64,000 nucleotides of DNA from Isoetes taiwanensis (Eukaryota; Streptophyta; Lycopodiopsida; Isoetales; Isoetaceae). Below the pieces are notes generated by a model. That model searched no databases and was not told the origin of the DNA. It saw only the letters and a program-made list of their open reading frames with translations. Within the stretch, counting starts at the first letter, position 1. Each line of letters starts with the position of its first letter. This document shows, piece after piece, positions 1-11,380 of the stretch. The DNA is taken from the NCBI GenBank assembly GCA_021234155.1, contig JAJEKV010000033.1, forward strand, positions 13,771,422 through 13,835,421, read 5' to 3'. The position numbers were made by a program, and so were the translations under genes.

Positions 1-1988
1 TGCGTGCTACGTATTGCTTAGAACGACAACCGGATAATGCGGATCTTGAACAACAGCTACAAAGTAGTTATTCAACAATATGCCTAAGCAAAATCCTTGA
101 TCTGCCATAACGCCATTCCCAATGCACGCCTTTTGACTTCCCAGCCTCTTCCCTGCTATCACGACATAGGAGTTGTCACGCCAATTCTTCCTTTCAAGTG
201 GCATGCGTGATGGACCTCGTGGATATTCCCCGAAAGGTGTGCATTTTCTTCCTGACGGGCTTTAACTCTCCATTGAAGACAAAGGGTTGTGGCCAGGCTC
301 CTTGTGGTCTTTTGATCTCATATTAATCGTGGCCGAACGTGACTTTATCACCTTTCAGAGTTGTTCAGCCCATGGCTTATATATTTCATGATTTCTAACG
401 GGTGATATACGAACACTTCGAAATGGGCCACGCCAAATTTTCAAGGTGACTCCCACTGCAAGTAATGGGTGCTTTCTCAGATAACAATCCATATCTTACA
501 TCCCGCCGCACTCCAAACTCTTCATCAGAGTACATGCCCGAAGCTGCCAATCATTTATCTCTGCAAAACTAAGTTTTAACAGATAAGGAAGTATCTAGAC
601 ATCCCGAGGATCTTCCCTATGCACAAATTTATATGCAAAGACTCACGGATACAATCAATTACGCAGCTCATGGGCAAGATCTAAGTCCTCATGATGGGAT
701 AGCCCTCCCACAACTCTCAACCTCTTTGGGATCGCGGTGTCAAGCTCTTGATCCGATCTTGTCACCAATTCAGGAGACGCCAAGAACCCACGCCTACCTG
801 CATGGTTCCTTCTCCCATAAGCCTCGGGCGCATTCTCCTCCACGCCTGTGTTCCCACTTCGACACGCCTTCCTTTTGGACCAAGGTCATGGATGGTCAGG
901 CAGCTTGGGATGGATGCCCACCCGGGGATCTCGACTCATCTCCTGGGATCCTGCTTGTCTCGCCTCACATCGGGAAGAAGGTACACTGGGATACCACCAC
1001 TCTAACTGATCTTACATTGCTAATGAGCCGGTTGGGTGTCCCACGCATGGACAGCGCTTCATGGTCTCGGAGACCTTCTTGCGTAATGCCACCACCTCAC
1101 TCCTCCGATCCTTCACCATTTCAAGGTGTTTTTGTGCTGCCTCCAATGCATTTTTTGGTTAAGCTCCTAAATCTAGCCAGTCTCCATTTTTCATCAAGAA
1201 CTGGCCGCCATGTCGCCTTTGGCCTCCGTGACTGCTCTCCCTCATGGAATGTCAAGACATTTCTTCGTGACCACGCTGCCCCTTAAGACATGTGGTAGCC
1301 TCGCTTCTTATTGATGCAGATCCCGCCTCTTTGGCCAAAACACTCCTCCCGCTTCTTCAAAACACGCCAGGATCTCATTAGCCAAGCACTCATATCGGTG
1401 CCTCGGCCTCACTCCCGCGGAGGATCACTTTCGCATTGCATGGCTTCCCCGCCTCTCGTAAACACTTCCTCCTTTCTTCACTCGAGTGTCATGGTGGGGA
1501 GGTTAGTCCCAGGCCTCCTGGTATTGTGACTATTCATGCATACAACACCAGGTCAAGCTCAAGGATCCTCACGCCCACGCAATAAGCATCAAGGTTCAAG
1601 TAGAAGACCAAGTGCCAGACCATCGCAATAAAGCCCGTGGGTCACAACAAGAGGCGCCAGACAAGGACGTTCACACACCAAGGCCACAAGTGATTCTAGG
1701 CACTTCAAGAGGCAATCAGCCAACATTCCTAGAATCAAATACCTCCTTCCGTGAGCTCCAAGACCTAGATCGGGCCGAAAGTGTCTATATTGGGCCCAAG
1801 GCCATTGTACTATATATATGAGTAGAGCTAGCAATACGAGTTTTTAGATGAGTTTTGAGTCTTGTCTCCTTTTCAGTTTCTTCTATTAAGTAGAGCTCAT
1901 GTATGTTCATCATTGATATCAAGGAAGCTTATCATTTTTCTCTCATTTGTCTCCGTTTTCTTTCTTCTTCTTCTCTTTCTTGCAATCC
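1..1988. other. Non-coding stretch, possible LTR remnant near its right end
   Basis: No protein family is recognisable here. An ORF of 217 codons on + (633-1286) and overlapping minus-strand frames look like chance or badly decayed coding; a minus-strand frame around 1060-1190 reads as a short charged helical segment but has no family signature. Near 1770-1820 there is a GGGCCCAAGGCC box followed by TATATATATG, and 1947-1990 is a pyrimidine run ending in TCCTCACA. That order (GC box, TATA, transcribed leader, terminal CA) resembles the end of a plant LTR in + orientation. No matching second LTR was found, so this is only suggestive. Confidence 0.3.
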
Positions 1989-2905
1989 TCACATGACATA
2001 GTCCCCTGGACTTCCCCAGCAGGATCCACGGTCCTCACAGAGGGCTGTCTTCAGAGTTCTCAACCTGCACTCCAAACAATAAGGCACCTGGCTAAGGCTT
2101 GCCAATTTCTTTTGATTATCCTTCACCTGCTTTGGCTTAAGATAGCTTTCTGTGAATTTTGTTAGTAGACTCAAATTTTGCCCATTGCCCCCAGGATAAT
2201 AAGCGTAAGCTTGCAAGATGTTGAACACCAATCTTTCTCGTTAACTCCGAGCTACTACTTTCCCATGAAATGAGTCTCCTGGACGTATTAAAAAAGAATG
2301 GTTGGAACACCAAACCGAGAAATCAAATTGTGATAAAGAAAGCTTACTGTGGTATTTTTCTCAGAGCATGCTTTATTTTAATTGTTTCTACCTACTTCAA
2401 ACATGCATGTGGCTGCCAAGATATACTTATGACCTTTGGAAGATGGAGGATTGATAGGCCCAATGTAATCCAATCCCCACATATGAAACACCAACGCCAA
2501 AATAGGGGATGGAATGGCATACATGGTACCGTTAACCGTGCTTGTGCCTTTGACACTTCTCACATTTGCTAACAAAGTCTCTAGTATCCAAAGAGTTGGC
2601 CAATAATATCCCCAATGAAGGATCTTCTCCAGTCGTGGTTCTAGCTGCAAAATGCCCCCTGACAATCATGTGCTTGTCGCGAACAAATCATGAGTTTGTC
2701 GATCAAAGAATACATCTTAATAAGAGACCTTCCATAGTCCCTTCTATAAAGAATAGCTTCATGCACCACATAACCACCGCTTGTACTCTAAGAGCATGCT
2801 TTTGTTGCTTTGAAAATGATGAAGGATACGCCCTGATCTGCAAATACCAGATATAAGGCATATCAAAGATCCACGGTTCAATGAACCCTTGTAATACCTC
2901 CATTA
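1989..2905 (-). pseudogene. Ty3/gypsy integrase remnant
   Basis: The minus strand carries an integrase split between frames. From 2903 down: a KQQKHALRV...LLLRCIL block typical of the region before the zinc finger; a degraded HxGG/HFAA histidine part near 2650; HWGYYWPTLW; then, in a different frame, the perfect CEKCQRH half of the HHCC finger (2575-2540). The DDE core begins WGLDYIGPINPPSSKGHKYI (2500-2420), giving the first catalytic Asp. After another break, AYYPGGNGQN (about 2210) is the region just before the catalytic Glu. Integrase would insert cDNA into the genome; this copy cannot be translated. Confidence 0.8.
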
Positions 2906-3033
2906 TCCCGAATGCTACTTGTTGGTCTGCTCTCTTCTATTTCAGCACCACTACCTCAAATAGGCACTTGGATTATGAGCTCTTTGGAGCCATCTTAACA
3001 TACTTCAACTCAAATCTTGTATGATAAGAGCTC

Positions 3034-3520
3034 TCATCTTGTAAACTTAGGATCTTGGACAGCCTTTGTTGTAAATGCATGCAACGGATTCACATCCATA
3101 TGAATGTAAACATACCGCATATTTGTTGAATTCCATTGTGAAGGAAGAAGATAATGGCTCCAAATTTGTTCAAGGCCCACTTCACTGCTAACTCCCAAGA
3201 TGCTCCACATGAGTCCATTTTGTGGAGTTAACACCTGCCAGGGCATATAGTAATTCACATCATAATGCTTTGTTGATTTTTCCGACATATGTGACACCCA
3301 AAGCTTGTTCTCTCAAACCAGAATTAAAATGAAATGGCTCACCATTCTTGAGGAACTAGCAAAGTTCTCTTTAATTGTGCAAGGCACCATTCAAATGCTT
3401 CTTGAGCATCTTCCTTCCATCTAAAATGCTGCCTCCCCTGCTTCATACAATCCACAAGTGGTCAAGTTACTTTAGCAAAATTATTATGCAAAATACCCTA
3501 CTAAACCGAGTTGGCCATAT
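3034..3520 (-). pseudogene. RT thumb / RNase H remnant of the gypsy element
   Basis: Immediately downstream (element sense) of the RT box, a minus-strand frame at about 3500-3350 reads FAKVT..PLVDCMKQG, FRWKEDAQEAFEWC and LLVPQEW, matching the RT thumb-to-RNase H hinge of Ty3 elements. A further 87-codon minus-strand ORF (3297-3034) includes LEQIWSHYLLPSQ, which fits the HYLL segment of RNase H. The catalytic DEDD residues cannot be traced through the frameshifts. Assignment depends mostly on position between RT and integrase. Confidence 0.6.
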
Positions 3521-3654
3521 AAGCTTCTCACTTGGGATACATTTGTGGTACACCTCTCCAAGGCTGCAATCTTACCTATGATCCACTTTAACTTTTCCAA
3601 AACATAATTGCCCAATAGTTTTCCTCTAGTACAAAAATACACTTCTATGATTCA

Positions 3655-4175
3655 AAACTTATACCATACACCCCAAGATCTTTCAAGAATCCTTTTCTAA
3701 GATGATCCAAAGGATCCCTTCTGATCTCTTCAAAACATTGCTAAGTCATCTATAAAGACTCTCAAAAGTCTAAAATATCATGAAAAGCATATGTCATAGC
3801 TCTCCAAATGTGGCCGGAGCATTTGTGAGGCCAAAAGGTACACCCTTGTAAGCATAGATGCCAAAAGGTGTTCGTAGTGCCACTGGCTGCTTGATGTGGT
3901 GGATAGATTTGGACTGGATTATATCCCAGTACCCATCCAAGAAAGAATAGGCCTGATTTCCCCGTAGGAATAACATCCAACAAGGTGTCTATGAATGGTG
4001 TAGGAAAATGATCTCTTTTTGGTAGCTTTATATATCCTAATCAATGCATACTCCTGGATTGAATTATTTGGCTTTTCTAACGGGTATAATAGAACTGATC
4101 CAATCTGAATTTGGTGACCGGGTAATAAATAAACTGCCCAAAAGCTTCCATGACTTCAACCTTTACTTGCTCCTC
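3655..4175 (-). pseudogene. Ty3/gypsy reverse transcriptase core, broken
   Basis: On the minus strand the clearest block runs from 3976 to 3797 and contains SFLDGYWDIIQ, then TPFGIYAYKGVPFGLTNAPA, the fingers/palm motifs of Ty3-type RT. Just upstream (4060-3980) other frames give a degraded KATKKRSFSYTIHRHL, the equivalent of the segment that precedes the first catalytic Asp. Downstream, after a stop and frameshift near 3770, VFIDDLAMF is the catalytic box (an F-I-D-D variant of YVDD), followed by GVYGISFES and KCIF. RT would copy element RNA to cDNA; here the motifs sit in three frames. Confidence 0.85.
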
Positions 4176-4378
4176 TATTGGGTTGAAACTCATTCTCCTT
4201 GAGCTTGTTGGACTTGGTTTTGATCCCTCAAGCCTAAATCAATGGTATGAACCACAACCTCCTGGGTGGAATGCCTTTCAATTCTTTTGTAATTTCTACA
4301 AAACATCCCCGGACTCTCTTTAACAAAGATATCAAATCACGCCTCCCTCTTGAGTAAGATCAAAGGCCCAATAGTAAA

Positions 4379-4650
4379 CTAATTCTTCTTGATTGCCTGA
4401 AATGATGCCCTTGATCGAATGTGGTGGATCAGAATGAATGTGGTAACTGTGGGTGACGAACGTGTGACATCGTGTGAATGTAGTGACTGCGGGTGACGAA
4501 TGTGGTGATTGTGGTGAATGTGGTGACAAGTGATGAATGTGGTGCGTAGATGACCGTGGTGATCAGTAATGTGGATGTGGTGGATGTGATGATTGTGATG
4601 AATTTGGTGCATGGGTGATCAGAATGACTGTGGTGAATATGGACTGATCT
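4379..4650. repeat. GTGGTGA-rich degenerate minisatellite
   Basis: A run of imperfect GTGGTGAATG/GTGGTGAC/GATGAATGTGGTG units, strongly purine-biased on +, lies within the body of the degenerate gypsy element just 5' (element sense) of its RT. On the minus strand it translates as a His/Pro/Ser/Thr-rich or His-Ile repeat, which is an artefact of the repeat and not a real protein. A shorter array of the same unit is found at about 7780-7856. Confidence 0.75.
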
Positions 4651-6199
4651 GGATTTTACCTCATCCTCCGTGAATGCTTATTCTCAAGCTTCTTGTATTT
4701 GTATAGCTGGCTTGATTTTGCTTACCCCATTCATGCTTACATGTCAAAATCAACATCTCTACTCTTCTGATCTAGATCACCTTGCTGGAAACAAAAGTGT
4801 CATCAATGGCCTTGAATGGACTCTCCTTCATGTTTACAAGAGTCTCTTGTAAATCACCTTCACCACATTTAAGTCTTTGATATATTTATCTCTAACTTGC
4901 TGTCAGAAATGACATATTTCTGAAATTTGGGTACCTTTAACCACTTGTACAAAGTCTTATCTTTCCTGTCACCCACTTCCAAATACATGAAAACAACTAA
5001 GACCTTTGCTGCCCCCGACACCATAGCATTCTTTACGATTTCTAACCGCTGGCTGCTCAAAGAAGTATTAAAAGAAAGGTACCTTTTGCTGGATTTAGGA
5101 TGATCTATAGTAACCTTTGTATTCTCCTTGAAAGATGTTCATTCTCAAGGCTTTCCTCCATGAAGTCTCAAAATTTTGCATGTATGATCTAAATCCATGT
5201 AATGCTCAAAGAACAAAGCAAGTCATTTAACACTCTCTCGAAATTTCAAAACCAAGAAATCCAAGATCGCTTTCCACCTCATGACCTTGCATAAGACATT
5301 TTTGATGACTCCCATAGGGCTGCACCTTCATTTGATTGAATGCTTTGAGCTACCTAGTTGTCGGTTCCATCATTTTCAATCCAACTTGAAGCATTATGTG
5401 GTAAGGCATTACATTCACTCCATCACGCAGATCGTTGGCCTTTGATTAGATATCCACTACATCTGAAATGGCCCAGGATCCTTGGATTGCCGTGCTGGTG
5501 GCTCCATTCTCCTCTTTAACGGTATCACTTGATATGATTTGTTGGACTTGAAATTTCGATTTGTTCTTCCTTAACTCTTTGCAAATAAATTGGAGAATAA
5601 TGCATCAATTGCTCCAGAGTAAGTGTAACTTAGTGGCCAAACTTGGCTGATCACATCATCGCCATTTTGAATTTCTCATCCACCATAGGAGGCATCACTA
5701 TGGGCTGATTTTCTTCTATAGACTAAACCTGCTCATGGGCAAAGACATTGAATTGCACCTTCTTAGGTGCCGACATCTTCAAAGCTTGTTCCTTCCAAAG
5801 CCTTAGGAAAAGAGGCTTGTCTCTCCGCCGCGAATTGGCACTACTCTTGGTTCTTGAACCACCTTTGTGATCTTGTGGATCGTGATTTACTTCTCCAATC
5901 TCTTCTTCTTGCTGAAATGGGTCATGCCCACCAACAAATCCACAATTTACTACTGATTTTGCCTTCTTACTTCTTAAGCTCCTCAATAAGAGCCTTAACT
6001 TGAGGATTATCAATGTACTTGCATCTTGAATGCTAACATCATTATTAGAAGAGGTACCGATTCAAACATTTGCTGCTTTGGTGGATACTTGTTGGTTGCC
6101 CATTCGGGTTTCATGGATTTTTCCAACAAGTAGTCTCATCATGCCGAATTTATCACATAACTTGCAATATAAATGAGCCCTACTTGGATACCATCCCCG
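4650..6199 (-). pseudogene. Gag-Pol linker / protease region, not resolvable
   Basis: This is the stretch between the CCHC knuckles and the RT of the degenerate gypsy element, where the aspartic protease should lie. A 96-codon minus-strand ORF (6013-5723) is rich in Lys, Arg and Gln and ends in a PKKVQFNVFAHEQV tail, consistent with the post-knuckle linker. Around 5330-5170 one frame reads LDFLVLKFRES, vaguely like the strand-rich part after a retropepsin core. I could not find a convincing D-S/T-G active site, so the protease is probably destroyed. Confidence 0.35.
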
Positions 6200-7110
6200 C
6201 TACCGGCACCATTGATGTGGTCCATTGGAACTTGTTAGCAAATCGGAGCTTGTAGCATCATTGGCACTTCGTGGTATAATAGGCCGCTTGCATTGGTTGG
6301 AGGAGAATAGGGTGGTGCTTGTTGCATAACAGCAAATACCTGATTGGTCTCTCAGCAACTTTCCTACATTCTTGATCATTATGGCCCTCATTTGGCATCT
6401 TGAGCAGAATTTCAGCAATCTACATGTAGCATCGTAATGCCCAATAGACCCACAATACCTCAAGTAATAAACCCACATCCCTTTGGCTTCTCACCAATTG
6501 TAAAGCTTTAGAAATCTTGGCTGTACACTCGCTTTATGCTCGAGTTAACTTCATGAATGTATCCCAACTTATCTTCAGCCTTTAGCATACTTTTGTGCCT
6601 CTAGTAATGTTGTAGGTCGCTTGGCCTTCACCTTTGTATATACAGTCTGCTTCAGCCCCTTTACATACCATGCATTGATATCCATTTCATCATTCCTTGT
6701 AATCTTCCAACGAACCAATGCTTTGAGGAACCGCAATGTACCTCCGATTATACTTCTAATTGATTCATCTTCCTTTGTGTAAAATTAACCACCCTTTCCA
6801 TAGTCTTATCCTTACCATGGACTTGATAATTATAAATGAATGCTTCCTTTAATTCCTGATATGTCATGGTATCCGGGCCGGGTTTGTGCCCATTCCTCCA
6901 ATCTTGCAAAGAACTATGAAACCAAAGTTAGCAATCGCCACTCTAGTCCATTGCCGCAATACCTTTCAAACTTCACAATATGCTTCAGCTGATCCCGATC
7001 CACCAGATCATCAAACTTTGGAATGCCCATTGGTTCCAAAACCCCATACCATAGGTGGTAACATGCCCATCTCGCTTCTTCTTGGGTTTCTTTGGAAATT
7101 GGAAAACGAA
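6200..7110 (-). pseudogene. Gag remnant with two zinc knuckles, frameshifted
   Basis: Minus-strand frames between about 7100 and 6770 contain the conserved Gag block, including YQELKEAFIYNYQVHGK and then a QRKMNQLE helix, before a stop. Further down (6480-6340) lie two CCHC-type knuckles. The first keeps C-G-S-I-G-H-Y-D-A-T-C but its first cysteine position reads leucine. The second is split between frames: CSRC is in one frame and GHNDQEC in the next, showing a frameshift inside the zinc-binding loop. Gag would normally form the virus-like particle and bind element RNA; this copy cannot. Assignment rests on motif order and position upstream of RT. Confidence 0.65.
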
Positions 7111-7150
7111 ATTGAATCTCCCTTTAATTTGAAAAAACGAAATTGATTAC

Positions 7151-8490
7151 CTCTTATCTGTAAATGGGAATCAAAACCTCCTAGATCCGAACACCTGAAA
7201 TTCCCGTGATCTCAGCTCCAACTGAAACGAAACGAATCTTGATGCAATTTTGAGCCCAAAGATTGACTCCACCTGGCCCCTTCTTTGTTACGATGGAGCT
7301 TGGTGGGATATCCTTCTATTTCCTTGGGCATAAAACTATGCTCCCTTTGTCAAATCTCTACCCCACAAATCAATTACGTTGTACCCTCTACACAAGAAAT
7401 TGCTCCTTCCTCAATGGTGCCGTTTCCGACGACCAATACTAATGGTAAATAAACTCCTTTTTCAATGGAAATTTTGCTTATCAATGGTCTCACGAGCACC
7501 GGTTTCAAATTCAGGAGCCTGAACTCTAACCTTGCAAGAAGGGATGAAAAACCCTACAATCCAAGCTCAATTCCATCGTGATCAAGGCAATGCACAAGAC
7601 AAAGAATCATCATCTCCATAGCTAGATCAAGCAAAACACTTCTCAATACACCGCTCGTTTCTCCTCCGGCCAGATAATATCAGGTTTCATCATGGATACG
7701 CAGAATATCCCGCATCGCATGTGTGTGTACATCACTCCATATACAAGAGATAATTATCTTCTATACCACCTCAATAGTGGTGAATGGTGATTAGTGTGGT
7801 GAATGGTGACAAATGTGGTGGAGTGGTGACGAGTGGTGATGAGTGTGGTGAGGGTGATCACCCCAAATGCTTTGTATCTAATGAATACCATGATTGGATT
7901 ATTACGCTAGAAAGGCTGCCCTGATGAGGAAGACATGAAGGGATTGAACTGCCTATGTCAACTCCTACATCAACACTGCTGAAGCTGCAACGCCAAACCC
8001 TTCCTTCCTCGAACGCATATGGCAATTCTGAAGAGGAAGCTTGATCTCGGTGGTCCCATTTAAGTCCGACGATAGCTCCCCCATTTCTCGTAACTTTGGG
8101 ACAAGGGATTTTGGTGGTCTCGAACTGCACTGACCCGCGGGTGCACTATTTGCCATCAATATGATCAAGACCCCACCCTTTTATGACAAAGCTGACATAG
8201 AGCAGTGGTATAAGATTTGTTCTGACATGACCTAATTCGGATACTTTCGCCTTTGTCTTTGCATGCCGGGCAATCGACAACTGCCTCCCAATGGGCAAAT
8301 GATATTACACCCTCACCAATCAGATCATAGATTTTCAGTTAAAGCCTACTTGTTGTTTATAATTATGTAATTAAATATATAGAGTTTAGATAACATTATT
8401 CATTATATTTTATTTTTATTTATTCGGCTCGGCGGGTTTAAATTGTTTTCTATTGGTCAATTAAAATAATTCATTCATGAAGATGAATAA
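7151..8490. other. Non-coding stretch left of the MITE, with a short GTGGTGA array
   Basis: This would correspond to the 5' leader/LTR side of the minus-strand gypsy element, but I find no duplicated LTR. At about 7780-7856 there is a second array of GTGGTGAATGGTGA-type units. Two overlapping minus-strand ORFs of 90 and 67 codons (7858-8168) have no recognisable motifs. 8345-8420 is A+T-rich. Nothing else is seen. Confidence 0.5.
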
Positions 8491-8833
8491 TAAACCATTG
8501 TTTAAAATTAGATTCCTTAAACCCCCTTTGTTTAGTGCACCCTTTATTCACCCCCTTTTGTTTTGTTTTGTTGGATAGGCATATTCAATTTTATTCCTTA
8601 ATCTACAATCGCATAATAAAGTTCCTCGCTAGGGGTATAGATTTATAGAATTTGTTATACCTGCATAACAAGATTTTGCAAAATACCATAAGATTTCAGG
8701 CAATATACTATATGGTGTTGATTTTATAATGTAAAACATAATTACAGGGCTCGCCAGTTCTACGCCACCCCAAGTAGAATATGCACCCAAACAAAAGCAG
8801 TTTAAGGGGAATCTAATTTTAAACAATGGTTTA
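8491..8833. mobile_element. MITE-like element with long terminal inverted repeats
   Basis: The left end TAAACCATTGTTTAAAATTA is matched exactly, inverted, by the right end, and the inverted similarity continues through GATTCC..TTAAAC....TTTGTTT.GTGCA for about 55 bp on each side with two small gaps. Total length is about 343 bp with no meaningful coding capacity. Length, AT-rich interior and long imperfect terminal repeats fit a non-autonomous DNA transposon (MITE). If the ends are taken as AACC...GGTT, TA lies on both sides as a possible target-site duplication (Stowaway-like); TTTGTTT.GTGCACCC inside the arms is more Tourist/Harbinger-like, so the superfamily is open. Confidence 0.75.
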
Positions 8834-10900
8834 TGTTAATTAACTAATAGTAGTTATTTTGGTTGTTATATTAGAAATTTCGCCCTTCTCGGGCCGATAA
8901 ACTCCTCGAGGTAAACAAAAAATAAAAGTACAAAATGAAGGATGTGTTATCAGAAACCATATATTTTAATTGCATAATTTATAGGCAAATAAATTTAGAT
9001 TCTGAGCCCTCGAGACTCGAATAATTTACTTTGATTATGGTGTGTTCGTGATAACAGCATTAGAGATATAGAGCAACGATATGCTTCCACAACAACTCGT
9101 AATGTTGATGGCACACTAGATCTATAAAAGGAGTTCTTTAAATTTATATTTATTCTTCAAGAAAGTTTATAATATTACCAAGGAGTAAATACAACTCCAT
9201 CTAATTAATGTTACGCACTTTCAACAACTAATCAGATGTCTGACAACCGTGATTTATATCGGGCAACCTCTCGTGATTCATATCGATGTGCACTTCATTT
9301 GTTTCCTCAAGCACATCCATTCTCGCTAAGCACTTCCTTTGTGGAACGCTCGATAAGGCCTTCCGCCAATCCCCTCGTATGGTTCCATAAACGCTTTAAG
9401 AATTTCCTCTCAATGACCTGATTTATCGTTAATACTCTGCAAGATCATAGTCCAAAATAAGAAAACTTTATGTGGTCGAATCAAAAACGAAAGGCCATTA
9501 CGCGCCTCGCCAACCCAAAACCCAACAACTTAATCCCACGTTCAAATCCCTAATTCTGCTCATCAATGGAAGCCTTTGCGCTGGAAATACTTTTGCTCTT
9601 TTTGCTTTCTTTTAAGGTTATTATACTCTTTCAACCTATTATGGTCCACCAAGCCACCTATAATATATATCTTGTTATCATCTAAGCTTTCCAATATTGT
9701 CGACCGGGCCGCTAAATAGACAAGGGTCAGATTTCATGTCCTCAAATACATCAATATAAGTCTTCTTTTCAAAACCAATTTCCAAATCCAGAAACTCTCC
9801 ATCCGACTTTGATGTCGCCAGCTAAACCTCAGAAGGCACAAGCAAGTGTGAACTCGGCAGCCTTCGAACTTGCCGTGATATCCAATGCTACAAAAAAGAT
9901 GAAGAAGATAAATGGCTGAATTTCCCATAATGAAAAAAGTTCCGATGGGTCAAGGAAATGTTAAGAGTCCTAAGACTTGAAACTGTGTAATGCCCTCAAG
10001 AATAGGGAGAGAACTTGCAATACTTCCCAAGATCATGGATGAAGATCTCGCCCAATGCAGTGTTGAGCACAAGAATAGATGCTTGCAAGAGGAGAGGTCC
10101 AATTAAATGGGCTGTCTAGAGAGATGTTTATAGGAATTAAGGGTATTACAGTAGAAACTAACATGATACTTTATCCATTATCTCAAACCAAGAGTAAGGC
10201 ACGCCTACCTAATTTAACCAAGACTAAGCAATTGTCCATGTGATTCGAAAACAATTTGGAAAAAATGGAAGATTTGTACCTTCAGAAGTCGCTATTGAGC
10301 TCCACATGCCATGCATCCAAGCATCTAATTTCTTCCTCAGATAACATACCTAAATTAACGATTTTCGTAACTATTCAAGCTAAATTTATAGCTACACCGC
10401 ATGGTCGGGTCTCTTCCCCGGATATTGAAATCGGCCAAAGATCGAAATAAATACCTCCCCGCTTGCAATGCATCCGTGCCTTGTTACACATCCGCCAAGA
10501 CAGAAGCCCACGGAAAATCATTCCATACCGCCTTTTCTAACCCTTTGGCAAAAAATCATAGAACCCTAAACTATCTTTGCACGAGCCTTGCATGTGTAAA
10601 CTAGGTTAGGTTAGAAATACATGGGTCAACCATTGAATTCAAGGATGAAAACTCAAGGATGATTAGAAGACTCTAGATGCACGATTAGTACATCTCATGC
10701 AATACATCTATCAAATCATATGAAAACCATAGAAAAAAACGCATAAAAATACAAGGGAAACCCCCGCTATTATGCTAGATATTCCATATACGAACTTGAT
10801 CATGAGTGTAGACTTTGGCTTGCCAAGGCACCAAGCTTTGCCAATATAGTTTTGGTTTTGATTTCAAGATCGGCTTATAGACCTCGATAAGTGGTGGTCT
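8834..10900. other. Gene-free A+T-rich stretch
   Basis: No protein family, RNA gene or strong repeat was recognised. ORFs of 60-70 codons on both strands lack motifs and codon structure. Two TCGGCTCG/CTCGGGCCGATAA-type patches flank the MITE at distance but do not form a convincing pair. Confidence 0.5.
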
Positions 10901-11350
10901 AGCTTTAACATCATTATCTTGGATGTGTTCATGATCTCTCAAGAGCGTATGGACCCCTCGAAGGGGGCAGATTTATGGAGGATGTTCCATCGATGGACAA
11001 AGTCAGCAAAGATGGTGCGATGTGTCCTATACATAGAATTCTATCCGCCAAGGGTTATCAAGTACTTCATAACTAGCTTGGTCGAGGAAGATCAAATTGG
11101 CGCAGTGGTACATGAATGGCCTCGTTTCTCTCGTGGGGCTATGCCGTTTTGGAATGAAACCTATATCCGTGGTTGGAAATAAGGACATGGTAGAAACCAT
11201 TCTCATACATTGATCCGCTTCTATGAGCATTTCAAGGAGGAAGACAAATGGAAGCAAAGAAAGACGACGCAGAAGGGGAGACACAAAGCCGACGACGAAT
11301 GTCGAAGGTTTAGACCGCATCGCCGCCAACACATTCTTGAGAATCAGATT
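10900..11350 (+). pseudogene. Unassigned coding-like remnant, basic
   Basis: The + strand has an 87-codon ORF (10919-11182) containing WRMFHRWTKSAK and FYPPRVIKYFI, and a following frame (11210 onwards) encoding a Lys/Arg-rich stretch (EEDKWKQRKTTQKGRHKADD) that ends at GATTGAG|GTGAGTTT, a good splice-donor consensus at 11354. This suggests a decayed exon of a transposon or host gene whose family I do not recognise. No catalytic motif is visible. Confidence 0.25.
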
Positions 11351-11380
11351 GAGGTGAGTTTATTTTGTTTCTATTTGTTT

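Larger units (their letters stand above)
1990..7150 (-). mobile_element. Degenerate Ty3/gypsy (Metaviridae-type) LTR retrotransposon
   Basis: Reading the minus strand from about 7.1 kb downwards gives, in order, a Gag domain, CCHC knuckles, an undefined protease/linker region, reverse transcriptase, RNase H and integrase. RT-RNase H-INT order with integrase last is diagnostic of Ty3/gypsy rather than Ty1/copia. Every domain is broken by stops and frameshifts, so no product is made. I could not delimit flanking LTRs, a primer binding site or a polypurine tract with confidence. The interior is also interrupted by a GTGGTGA-rich minisatellite near 4.4-4.65 kb. The element is old: conserved motifs persist only as short blocks spread over several frames. 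Confidence 0.8.

Noticed and set aside
633-1286. 217-codon + strand ORF as a gene
   Set aside because: No domain, Pro/Ser/His-rich from composition, overlapped by other open frames; not supported.
4332-4612. His/Pro-rich minus-strand ORFs
   Set aside because: Products of the GTGGTGA minisatellite.
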